NCBI GenBank assembly: GCA_015064735.1
Contig: SVRP01000008.1
Coordinates: 25,761 to 89,760 of the forward strand
Source: Oscillospiraceae bacterium
GTDB taxonomy: Bacteria; Bacillota; Clostridia; Oscillospirales; CAG-272
Length of the DNA stretch: 64,000 nt
Direction of reading: 5' to 3'
The position numbers and the translations under genes were made by a program. Under the pieces are notes generated by a model. That model had not been told where the DNA came from, searched no databases, and saw only the letters and a program-made list of their open reading frames with translations. Below are positions 22,843 through 31,900 of this stretch, in pieces; within the stretch, counting starts at the first letter, position 1; every line of letters begins with the position of its first letter.

Positions 22843-24705
22843 TTATCTCATGCCGAGATAAATCAGCAGAACCGATACGTCTGCGGGATTTACGCCGCTG
22901 ATTCTGGATGCCTGACCTATGGTAAGTGGGCGCACCTTCGCAAGCTTTTGCGCCGCCTCTATGCGTAATCCCTTAATTGTTGAGTAGTCAACATCTTCGG
23001 GGATCCTTCTTTCCTCAAGCTTTTCTCTGCGGGCGACCTCGCTTATCTGCCTTTTTATATACCCCTCATACTTTATTGTAACCTCAACGGTGGTTATGAC
23101 GCGTAACGGCAGGGGCTTTCTTTCCGTATCGATCGACGCAAGAAGCTCGTAGGTCATTCCCGGGCGGCGAAGAAGATCAGCAAGGGAAACTCCGCTCTGA
23201 ACGGGTGTCATTCCAAGCTCAGAAAGAAATCCGTTACAGTGCTCGGGGGAGTAGTGGGTAGAGTTCAGACGGTCAATCTCAATTCTTACCTGCTCCTGCT
23301 TTGCAAGAAACGCATCATATCTTTCCTTAGAAACAAGTCCCGCGCGGTAGCCCTTTTCGCAAAGGCGCGCGTCAGCATTGTCCTGGCGGAGCAGAAGTCT
23401 GTATTCCGAGCGAGAGGTCATCATTCTGTACGGCTCGTTGGTGCCCTTTGTAACAAGATCGTCTATAAGTGTTCCGATATAGCTTTCATCTCTGCGCAAA
23501 ATAAGTGGCTCCTTGCCGTGGAGCTTTAAGGACGCGTTAAGTCCCGCCACAAGCCCCTGCGCCGCCGCCTCCTCATAGCCCGACGTTCCGTTGAACTGAC
23601 CCGCGCCGTAAAGTCCCGAGATCGCCTTACATTCAAGGGTCGCGTAGAGCTGCGTGGGGTCTATGCAATCGTACTCGATAGCATACGCGTAGCGCATAAT
23701 CTCAGCATTTTCAAAGCCCTCAAGAGAAGCAAGCATCTTATGCTGGACGTCAACGGGCAGGGAAGTAGAGAAGCCCTGAATATACATCTCCTCGGTGCTT
23801 GCTCCCACAGGCTCAACAAAAAGCTGGTGTCTTTCCTTATCGGCAAACCGTACGAGCTTGTCCTCGATCGACGGGCAGTATCTGGGTCCCGTTCCGTGTA
23901 TCTGACCCGAATAAAGAGCCGAACGCTTAATATTATCCAAAATTATCTTATGAGTATTGGCATTGGTATAAACTATGTGGCAGGGAAGCTGTTCTCTGCC
24001 CTCAAAAAAGCTCTCGTCCGTAAGAGAAGAGTATGGGGTTATGGGGGTCTCACCGTCCTGTCTCTCAAGCCTTGAGAAATCAATAGAACGGCGGTTAACC
24101 CTGGCGGGAGTTCCCGTCTTGAATCTCATAAGAGTAAGTCCGAGATCGGAAAGACAGGAAGAAAGCCCCTTTGCGGCAAGAAATCCGTCGGGGCCGCTCT
24201 CGTAATTGACGTCGCCGACAAATATTCTCGAATCAAGATAGGTTCCCGTACAGATTATCGCCGCAGAGCAGTTAAAAATTTCTCCGAGCTTTGTGGTAAC
24301 AGAGCAAACTCTGCCGTCCTCAACTCCGATAGAAACTATTTCCGCCTGAATCACACGAAGATTTGGAGTCCTTTCAAGGACCTCCTTCATAAGACGGGTG
24401 TATTCCTTTCTGTCAGCTTGTATTCTTTTCGAATGTACAGCCGCGCCTTTACCGAGATTAAGCGTTCTCGACTGAAGCGTAACAAGATCGGCAACTCTGC
24501 CCATCTCTCCGCCGAGAGCGTCTATTTCATAAACAAGATGCCCCTTGCCCGTGCCTCCGATAGATGGGTTACAGGGCATATTGGCAATAGATTCGAGGGA
24601 CATGGTAAAGAGAACCGTATCCGAGCCCGTCCGCGCTGCCGCAAGGGCTGCCTCAACTCCCGCATGCCCCGCGCCGATAACGGCAATATCAGTAAATTCC
24701 GACAT
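22843..24705 (-). CDS. mnmG: tRNA uridine-5-carboxymethylaminomethyl modification enzyme MnmG (GidA)
   Basis: The 620-residue flavoprotein, with MnmE, installs the carboxymethylaminomethyl group on wobble U34. The N-terminus has the FAD dinucleotide motif DIAVIGAGHAGVEAALAAAR. Further landmarks are MPCNPSIGGTGKGHLVYEID, FKTGTPARVNRRSIDFS, GPRYCPSIEDKLVRF, AGQFNGTSGYEEAAAQGLVA and the C-terminal VRPLTIGQASRISGVNPADV. Length is normal. Its usual upstream partner mnmE is not next to it; a DUF4091 gene faces away instead. Confidence 0.96.
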   Translation of the reverse strand: MSEFTDIAVIGAGHAGVEAALAAARTGSDTVLFTMSLESIANMPCNPSIGGTGKGHLVYEIDALGGEMGRVADLVTLQSRTLNLGKGAAVHSKRIQADRKEYTRLMKEVLERTPNLRVIQAEIVSIGVEDGRVCSVTTKLGEIFNCSAAIICTGTYLDSRIFVGDVNYESGPDGFLAAKGLSSCLSDLGLTLMRFKTGTPARVNRRSIDFSRLERQDGETPITPYSSLTDESFFEGREQLPCHIVYTNANTHKIILDNIKRSALYSGQIHGTGPRYCPSIEDKLVRFADKERHQLFVEPVGASTEEMYIQGFSTSLPVDVQHKMLASLEGFENAEIMRYAYAIEYDCIDPTQLYATLECKAISGLYGAGQFNGTSGYEEAAAQGLVAGLNASLKLHGKEPLILRRDESYIGTLIDDLVTKGTNEPYRMMTSRSEYRLLLRQDNADARLCEKGYRAGLVSKERYDAFLAKQEQVRIEIDRLNSTHYSPEHCNGFLSELGMTPVQSGVSLADLLRRPGMTYELLASIDTERKPLPLRVITTVEVTIKYEGYIKRQISEVARREKLEERRIPEDVDYSTIKGLRIEAAQKLAKVRPLTIGQASRISGVNPADVSVLLIYLGMR

Positions 24706-24913
24706 TTCGTCCTTTGTTTCCTTTCAAGAAAAGTCCTACATGAGCGCTTAACAGAGAGCTTATGCAGAATTGTAATTATCGTCAGTGTTTTATTTTTATA
24801 TATTTGCTTGGTATATAGTTATTACCGTGCGATTTTGTATTTTTCGCCTCGTGTTTTTTATTGATTTTAAGAAACAAAAGTAAAAAAGTACACCAAAAGA
24901 GTAAAAAAATCTC

Positions 24914-24942
24914 TTGACATCGACGGTGCGATATTATATCAT
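24914..24942 (+). promoter_or_regulatory. Promoter of the DUF4091 gene
   Basis: TTGACA, 17-base spacer, TATCAT. It lies in the 309-base divergent region between mnmG and the DUF4091 gene, which otherwise is AT-rich without recognisable features. Confidence 0.65.
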
Positions 24943-25014
24943 TATATTGACCGTTTATAATTATATCAAATTTTCGGAGATTTTTCAATACTATTTTTTA
25001 AAAAGGAGAACCAT

Positions 25015-26673
25015 ATGGAAAACATAAAAATGCGGGTAGTTTCCTCTCTTGAAAAATGCTTTCACGACGAGAGGATCGAAACGAGAGAGCCCCTTCGCGA
25101 AATAACCGTTCTGAAGAACGAGCGAATCACGTTCCAGATACTTTACTGCTGCGACACTCAGGAAAAAAGGATACGTCAGGGAAAGGTAACCCTTCTTGGC
25201 GACCTTGCAAAATACGCGACTGTAAGAAACGTAGTACATATTCCTTCCATGCAGCCTATGAATCAGAATATGCAGGAGGGCGCTTATCTGCGCCGTGAGC
25301 CCGGAATGTACCCCGATCTTCTCCGTCCTCTCCATTACAGGGGAGAAACGATGATGCCGAGGGGCAGAGCAAGAGCGCTTTGGGTGGAGATTGAGCTTCC
25401 CGAGGATATTGCGGCAGGCGAATACACGGTGGGCGCGTCTATCTATTCGGATTTTGAGCCCGAGCATTACGGTGAGACCTTTGTGAAAATAAGGGTTCTT
25501 GACGCGTATCTTCCCAAGCAGACCCTCATTCATACCGAGTGGTTCTATACCGACTGCATTGCCCAATACTATCACACGAGAGTTTTTTCCGAAAGACACT
25601 GGCGACTCATTGAGAGCTTCGTAAAAACAGCTACGAAAAACGGCATAAATATGATCCTCACTCCTGTCTTTACCCCCGAGCTTGACACCTACATCGGCGG
25701 CGAAAGACTTACAACACAGCTTGTGGACATTGAGCTTGATGAAAAGGGAGATTTCAGATTCGGCTTTGATAAGCTCGACCGCTGGATAGAAATGTGCCAA
25801 CGTTGCGGCGTCGAATATTACGAGATCCCACATTTCTTTACTCAGTGGGGGGCAAAGAACGCGCCGAAAATAATAGTAAAGGTCAAGGGAAAAAACAAGA
25901 AATATTTCGGTTGGCACACCGACGCTATGGGCGAGGAATACGAAAAGTTCCTGTCTCAGTTCATTCCCGCGCTTCTTGCGGAATTCAAGAAGTACGGACT
26001 TGATAAGAAGTGCTTCTTCCACGTATCCGACGAGCCCAGCCTCTCGGTTCTCGAGCACTACAAGCGTTGCAAGGAGCTTATAGGCAGGTATCTTGAGGGA
26101 TACCCGATTATCGATGCCCTTTCGGATTATGCATTTTACGAAAGCGGCGCCCTTGAAAAGCCGGTTCCCGCGACCAAGTCAATTCAGCCCTTTATCGACA
26201 ACAAGGTCCCGGGGCTCTGGGCGTATTACTGCCAGTCGGGATTCTCGGTATCCGACAGATTCTTCTCTATGCCCCTTTGGAGAACGAGAATGCTCGGTGT
26301 TCAGCTTTACCTCTACAACATCGAAGGATTTTTGCACTGGGGATATAATTTCTATAATAACAGAAAGTCCTATGACGTAATAAATCCGTTCCTCGATTCT
26401 ACGGGCGAGTATTTCGTAGCATCCGGAGACACGTACCTCGTTTATCCCGGAGACGACGAGTCGGCTTGGGAATCCTTGAGACTCAACGCGCTGCGCGAGG
26501 CAATGGACGACATCCGCGCCCTTAGGCTTTACGAGGAAAAATTCGGCAGGGAAGCGGCTGAGAAGCTTATTTTTGAGGACACAGACGGAAGGATGACCTT
26601 CCTTGAATACCCCCAGAATCCCGACTATCTCCCCAATCTCCGAAAAAAGATTTACGCTGCAATTGAAAAGTAA
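25015..26673 (+). CDS. DUF4091 domain protein, glycoside-hydrolase-like
   Basis: The 552-residue protein has a beta-sandwich-like first part (residues 1-155, with [20 protein letters not shown]) and a TIM-barrel-like middle ([50 protein letters not shown]). It ends with the DUF4091 core [20 protein letters not shown] and [20 protein letters not shown]. Proteins of this build are related to GH123-type hexosaminidases; the HVSDEP motif could supply acidic catalytic residues. There is no signal peptide, so it would act on imported sugars. The ATG follows AAAAAGGAGAACCAT. Substrate is unknown. The GC-rich codon use matches the host. Confidence 0.8.
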   Translation: MENIKMRVVSSLEKCFHDERIETREPLREITVLKNERITFQILYCCDTQEKRIRQGKVTLLGDLAKYATVRNVVHIPSMQPMNQNMQEGAYLRREPGMYPDLLRPLHYRGETMMPRGRARALWVEIELPEDIAAGEYTVGASIYSDFEPEHYGETFVKIRVLDAYLPKQTLIHTEWFYTDCIAQYYHTRVFSERHWRLIESFVKTATKNGINMILTPVFTPELDTYIGGERLTTQLVDIELDEKGDFRFGFDKLDRWIEMCQRCGVEYYEIPHFFTQWGAKNAPKIIVKVKGKNKKYFGWHTDAMGEEYEKFLSQFIPALLAEFKKYGLDKKCFFHVSDEPSLSVLEHYKRCKELIGRYLEGYPIIDALSDYAFYESGALEKPVPATKSIQPFIDNKVPGLWAYYCQSGFSVSDRFFSMPLWRTRMLGVQLYLYNIEGFLHWGYNFYNNRKSYDVINPFLDSTGEYFVASGDTYLVYPGDDESAWESLRLNALREAMDDIRALRLYEEKFGREAAEKLIFEDTDGRMTFLEYPQNPDYLPNLRKKIYAAIEK

Positions 26674-26749
26674 GAAATACAAAATTTGATTTTTTTCCAT
26701 TTGTGAAATTTTTTTCAAAAAATATCTGTACAAATAAAAAAAATAGTGA

Positions 26750-26755
26750 TATAAT
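26750..26755 (+). promoter_or_regulatory. Extended -10 promoter of purC
   Basis: TGATATAAT (TG at 26747-26748, TATAAT at 26750-26755), 44 bases before the purC start. No purine riboswitch is visible in the short leader. Confidence 0.6.
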
Positions 26756-26798
26756 AATACCGTTAAACAGATTCTTTATTTGTGAAGGAGTAATCAAT

Positions 26799-27497
26799 AT
26801 GAAAAAAATTTACGCAGGAAAAACCAAAGACGTATACGCTCTTGAAAACGGCAACGTTCTCCTTAAGTTCAAGGATGACTGCACCGGCAAGGACGGTGTT
26901 TTCGATCCCGGCGAGAACTCTGTAGGTCTCACTATCGACGGTATCGGCAAGGCAAATCTCGAAACCTCGGTTTACTACTTTGAAAAGCTTAAGGCTGCAG
27001 GTATTAAGACCCACTACGTAAGCGCTGACATCGACAACGCTACTATGGAGGTTCTTCCCGCAGAGTGCTTCGGCAAGGAGCTCGGCGGCGGCGGTCTTGA
27101 GGTTATCTGCCGTCTCGTTGCTACGGGCAGCTTCATACGCAGATACGGCGAATACATCAAGGACGGCACTCCTCTTGAGGGCGGCTACGTTGAGTGTACC
27201 TTCAAGAACGACGAAAAGGGCGACCCCCTCGTTACAGGCGAAGGACTCGTTGCTCTTAAGGTTATGACCGCCGAGATGTTCGAAAGCCTCAAGGCTCAGA
27301 CCCTTAAGATCACTAAGATCGTTGCTGACGACCTTAAGACCCTCGGTCTCGACCTTTGGGATATAAAGTTCGAGTTCGGCTACAACAACGGCGAGGTTAT
27401 CCTTATTGACGAGATCGCTTCGGGTAACATGAGAGTATACAAGGACGGCGTAATCGTTCCCCCCGTTGAGCTTACAAAGATCATCAACAACAGATAA
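26799..27497 (+). CDS. purC: Phosphoribosylaminoimidazole-succinocarboxamide synthase (PurC)
   Basis: The 232-residue enzyme joins aspartate to CAIR in purine synthesis. Motifs: [20 protein letters not shown] at the start (ATP-binding loop), [37 protein letters not shown] and [17 protein letters not shown] start at MKKIY (26799), preceded by GAAGGAG; longer in-frame starts have no ribosome site and would include the promoter. It stands alone, with no other pur gene nearby, and is followed by a terminator. Confidence 0.93.
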   Translation: MKKIYAGKTKDVYALENGNVLLKFKDDCTGKDGVFDPGENSVGLTIDGIGKANLETSVYYFEKLKAAGIKTHYVSADIDNATMEVLPAECFGKELGGGGLEVICRLVATGSFIRRYGEYIKDGTPLEGGYVECTFKNDEKGDPLVTGEGLVALKVMTAEMFESLKAQTLKITKIVADDLKTLGLDLWDIKFEFGYNNGEVILIDEIASGNMRVYKDGVIVPPVELTKIINNR

Positions 27498-27536
27498 TTT
27501 AAAACCAATTGAAATAATATTGAAATAAAATTGAAA

Positions 27537-27572
27537 TAAAAGGAATCTTCCGTTTGGGAGATTCCTTTTTGT
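27537..27572 (+). terminator. Terminator of purC
   Basis: AAAGGAATCTTCC-gttt-GGGAGATTCCTTTTTG, about 40 bases after the stop. Confidence 0.85.
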
Positions 27573-27660
27573 TTTTCAGCGAAAGCCTTCGGTCAAAAAC
27601 GCAAGCGTCCGGCAGCGTGTCATAACGCAATCAAAGGAACAGCGCATTTTATTTAAAATC

Positions 27661-28180
27661 CCCGCAAACCCGTAGGGACAGACGTCCTCGGCTGTCCGTT
27701 CGATGTTCAACTAACAAAAAGCCTTCCCCAGCGGGGAAGGTGGCGCGAGCGATGTCGCGGGGACCGCGTGGCAATGTTTGCGAAGCAAACTTGCAGTTGA
27801 GCGAAGCGAAACATACGGATTGAGGAGAGCCCTGCGAGAAATTATGTTCGCATTCACTTAGTTCGGGAAGTTAGCTATGCCACCATCGACATCGGTACAT
27901 ACTGCGCCCACAACTCTCCTCATCCCCCACTTCGTGGTCCCCCTTCCCCGCTGGGGAAGGCTAAGGTTAGAGTTGCGTAATAAGGCGGCGCGTCGAGGAC
28001 GCCGCGCCCTACAACAGAGAATGTACGAAATTCATTATACGGTGCGTTGGGGGAGCGGACAGACAAAGGAACAACGCTTTTTCTTTGTTTTCCAACCCAA
28101 AACCTGTAGGGGAGGCGCTTCTGCCTCCCGCCCGATGTGTAACTAACAAAAAGCCCCTCTCGGAGGGAGCCTTTGTTTTC
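27661..28180. repeat. Repeat block 1 of the 377-bp family
   Basis: One full copy: GTAGGGACAGACGTCCTCGG, CTAACAAAAAGCCTTCCCCA, CGGGGAAGGTGGCGCGAGC, GGAGAGCCCTGCGAGAAA, CCACCATCGACATCGGTACA, the mirror TTCCCCGCTGGGGAAGGC, and CGGCGCGTCGAGGACGCCGC. The related blocks are at 34815, 43525-44100, 47766-49040 and 60478-61125. Short proteins can be read through it but none has a start site or family match. Confidence 0.8.
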
Positions 28181-28462
28181 GACGTCCCCGATACACCGCC
28201 TTATTACGTAAACGGTTCCTTTTATTTACCTTATCATTTTTATAACCACACGTAATTAAACCGAATATTACAAATAACTTGCGCCGTTTTTTCTTTTGAC
28301 AAATTGATGTGCGTTATTTTTTTACCTCCTATTACACTATTTATCGTCATTTTTGTGCGTTTTTTACTCTTTCACGATAAAACAAATTACCCTTTTCTTT
28401 GATTTTTTTCTCCCTTTTTCAAAAAAATTTGGTTATTTTTTTAAAAAGTGATTTTATTTGAG

Positions 28463-28632
28463 TTTTCCATAGGCTATTATTTTATCAACCCCTTGCCTAT
28501 GGAAAAGTATGTTGACAATGTGGAAAACACTGCTCTGTAAAGGTTTTTATTATAACAATTTTTTATCAACCTATGGAAAACTCGTAAAAATTATCTGTCA
28601 AGTGCTTTTTTGATTTTTTTTCATTTTCCACG
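28463..28632. promoter_or_regulatory. DnaA-box cluster 1, probable oriC part (incA/C-like)
   Basis: Five 9-mers of the type TTTTCCATA or its complement occur in 170 AT-rich bases: 28463-28471, 28498-28506 (reverse), 28519-28527 (TGTGGAAAA, reverse), 28572-28580 (reverse) and 28624-28632 (TTTTCCACG). The classical box is TTATCCACA. The region between repeat block 1 and this cluster (28181-28460) is T-rich and empty. The cluster lies 7 kb upstream of dnaA with a giant gene between. Confidence 0.65.
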
Positions 28633-28827
28633 TTTTGCACAATAAATTCTTTTTCTTCCTTTTTCTCTTTTTTTCGCGCTTTCCTTCTTTTTCGCCATAT
28701 CATATTTGATATTATCACCGCATTTGTTGCTCGGTCAATTTGTGCTGATTTTTACAACGGTACCCTCCATACCGCATTTTCTGTTGAAAATAGTTGAGTG
28801 AAATTGCCAAAAATATTGCCAAATCTA

Positions 28828-28856
28828 TTGACTTATATAGCTAAAAGTGGTAGAAT
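28828..28856 (+). promoter_or_regulatory. Promoter of the giant surface-protein gene
   Basis: TTGACT, 17 bases, TAGAAT, about 80 bases before the ATG at 28937, which follows AAAAGGAGTTAACCC. Confidence 0.6.
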
Positions 28857-28936
28857 ATTAATAAATATATGTAGATATATTAGTTTATCTGTATTTCTGC
28901 GGATTTATATTTCAATTTGCGAAAAGGAGTTAACCC

Positions 28937-31900
28937 ATGAAAAATTGCGTATTAAAGCGGATATTGCCGTTTGTGTTAACAGTAATCATGCTGTTCTCAG
29001 TGGCAGTTCCTGCGTTTGCGTCAACAACCGACAATACCGGCAGCGTCGGTGCATCCGCGCCCTTGACAGAGACCCAAAAGGGTCCCATCATAAGCGGAAA
29101 GCTTGAAGGCGGTATCTACAAGCTCAATATTGACGCCGAGGCTCTTTATGAGATGCTTAAGGACAAGAGAATATCCAAGGATGAGCTTTTGCAGTTCATT
29201 CCCGAGGAAGCTCTCGAGGCTCTTAAGGATAAGAATGCAAAGGACGCTATTGCAGAGCTCGCCGCAAACTTTATTTCAGCGGACGATCTTTCCGAGCTTA
29301 TAGCATTACTTCCTACCGACGTTCTTCTCGACTACTTTGATATTTCGTTTATCGAGAAGTTTATTTCGGTAGAAGAAATTCTCTCTCTTATCGACATAGA
29401 CAGCATACTTAAGGGAATTTCCGAGGATAAGATCGAGGCTCTCATTACATCCGAGGCTTTTGAGATTCTCCTTAACGAAAGTCTTAAGGAGAAGGTACTC
29501 ACCAACCAGTTTATAAGCAATCTTCTTGAAAACAGCGGAATCGTAGACGATATCGTTTCGGATACCACAATTCGTGACAAGCTCGCAGGTCTTATAGACG
29601 GCAAAATCGTTGACAAAATTCTTGCTAACCCCACCGCCAAGAATAACCTTATAGCTCTTGCGGAAAGCCAGAGGGTTCTTGATGCCGTGCTCGGAAACCC
29701 TGACATTCTTCACAAGGTTCAGAATTATTTGTTCTCTCATACCGAGAAGATAAATAAATTCGTAAACGACCCCAACGTAATCGGACCCATGAAGGCGTCC
29801 GATAAGATCAAGGCGCACATCGCCGATATCGTTGATGCTCATTATCTCGTTGAGACACTTCACCTTGATTACGATAAGCTCGCAGTCGAGTTTGGCATTG
29901 ACGAGCAGTATGTGATGGATCACAAAGATGATCTCGGTCTTACCTATGAAGACGCATTGAACTATACGACCCTCGAGGCGCTTATAAAAACCAGCAACAT
30001 CGACCTTGAGTTCCTTTGCGACGACAAGGGGATAACCGTTGAATATCTCATTACAGAAGGATACGTAACCGAAACGGAGTTTGCTCACATCATATCCGAC
30101 AACTGGGGTAACGTGGTAAACGACGAATCCTTTGCAAAGGATATTATTGAGGTGGTTGGTATCCATACCATCTTTGAGGACTTCGGCAGAGACAATATCA
30201 TTCATGACGTTTTCGGCGGCTACTATGAAATGATCGATCTCGGTCTGTTCACCGAGGCTGAGCTTGTTACGGCTATCGGCGGATACAGCATTCTCGTTGA
30301 TTATCTCCTCCCCGAAAAGCTCGAGGATATTATCAACGTCGTCGGAATGGATAGGTGGAAGGAATACGTAGACGTTAACGACATCGTAGATGCGGCAGGC
30401 GGATACAGCGCACTCCTCTCCATGTACTCCAACGATGAGCTTCAGGCAATTATCGACGCTATCGGCATAAGGAATATAAAGGATTTCGTTCTCGACAACG
30501 GAATCAAGGATATACTTGATATTAAAGGGCTTGCAAAGGATCTTATCTCGATCCTCAAGGACAAAAAATCCGAATACAAGACCTTCGCAAAAGAGATATT
30601 TAACCTCTTTACAAGAATTCTCTATAACGAATTCTCCACAATTTCAATAAACGATACCGTAATATACAAGAACGGTTCGTTCTTCATTCAGGAAATACTT
30701 ACCGCTATTGTCAAGATAATGCCCGACGTTGAGGACGTTATCTCAATGAACAGCGGAGAAGCTCTTGCGGGCTTCGTTATCACCGCTCCCGTAAGAGGCG
30801 AGACGCTCTCCCTGGGTGTTGAGGTCAACCTCGTGGGAGATCTTACCGATCTTCAGAGCTTCCTTGAAGCCTACAAGGAAAACTTCAAGCTTGACGTTTC
30901 AGACGATCTTGACGTAAGCCTTACAGTTGGAATTCCCGCTGTGTTATCAACTCTCTACGAAAAGGTTCTCGAAACCGACAGAATTCCCGACTCTCTTAAG
31001 AAAAAGCTCCTTGAGCTTCCCACTATGACAGTTGCTGATGCAGCAGAGCTTATCAACAACATCACCGACGAGGAGCTTGAAAAGCTTGCTTCGGCATTTG
31101 CGGAAAAGGCAGATGCTATCAGAGATAAGGTATACGCGAAGATAGACGGCAAGGTAGGGGATATTGCGGCTGTTCAAAAGGCAAAGGACGCGGCTGATAA
31201 GATCATAGAAGCTGTAAGCGATCCCGAAAAGCTTTCCTCTCTCAAGGATAAGGTTTACGAAAAGGTAAAGAAGGTCGGCGAGATAGCAGGAGACAGAAGC
31301 TTCCTTGACAGCTACAACGGCAACGGAAGCATTCACGTCGCAAAGAGCTTCTCCGTAGACCTTTACGCAATAATAAGCAAAGCAATTACTCTCCCCGACG
31401 ATATTCTCGTTCTCTTTAACAACGATATGACCATCTCGGGAAGCGTAGATATTACCGTAAATACCGAGGGAATTTACAAGGTAACGGTTATAGAGGCTGA
31501 CGGCACGGTTAAGACCTTCCTTCTCCCCGAGGGAACAGATCTCGGAATACTTAACGAATACGGCTTGGTAGACACCGACCTCAGCGGAAAGACCGTAACC
31601 GGAGAGGATATGGTAATCACACACGAGGATATTTACACTCTCGTATTCTTCGATAAGGACGGCAATAAGGTAGGAGAGGTATTCTATACCCATTCCGAGC
31701 CTCCCGTAGCTTCTAAGATTCCCGCGGTTCCCACAATCGAGGGATATACGGGTGCATGGGGAGACTACACCCTCTATTCTGACAAGATAATCAACGTAAA
31801 TCCCGTATACACCGAAATCGAATACGACTTCGGCTACAAGGTAAACGGAACATACACCTTCTCACAGAAGATAACCGTTACAACCACTGTTGTAGCTCTT

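Noticed and set aside
24991..26058. 355-codon open frame on the minus strand
   Set aside because: Antisense of the DUF4091 gene; the plus-strand protein has the promoter, ribosome site and domain match.
26673..26798. Purine riboswitch before purC
   Set aside because: The leader after the -10 is under 50 bases and lacks the conserved junction; nothing but a promoter is seen.
29306..30205. 299-codon minus-strand frame inside the giant gene
   Set aside because: Antisense shadow of the repetitive, codon-biased surface protein.
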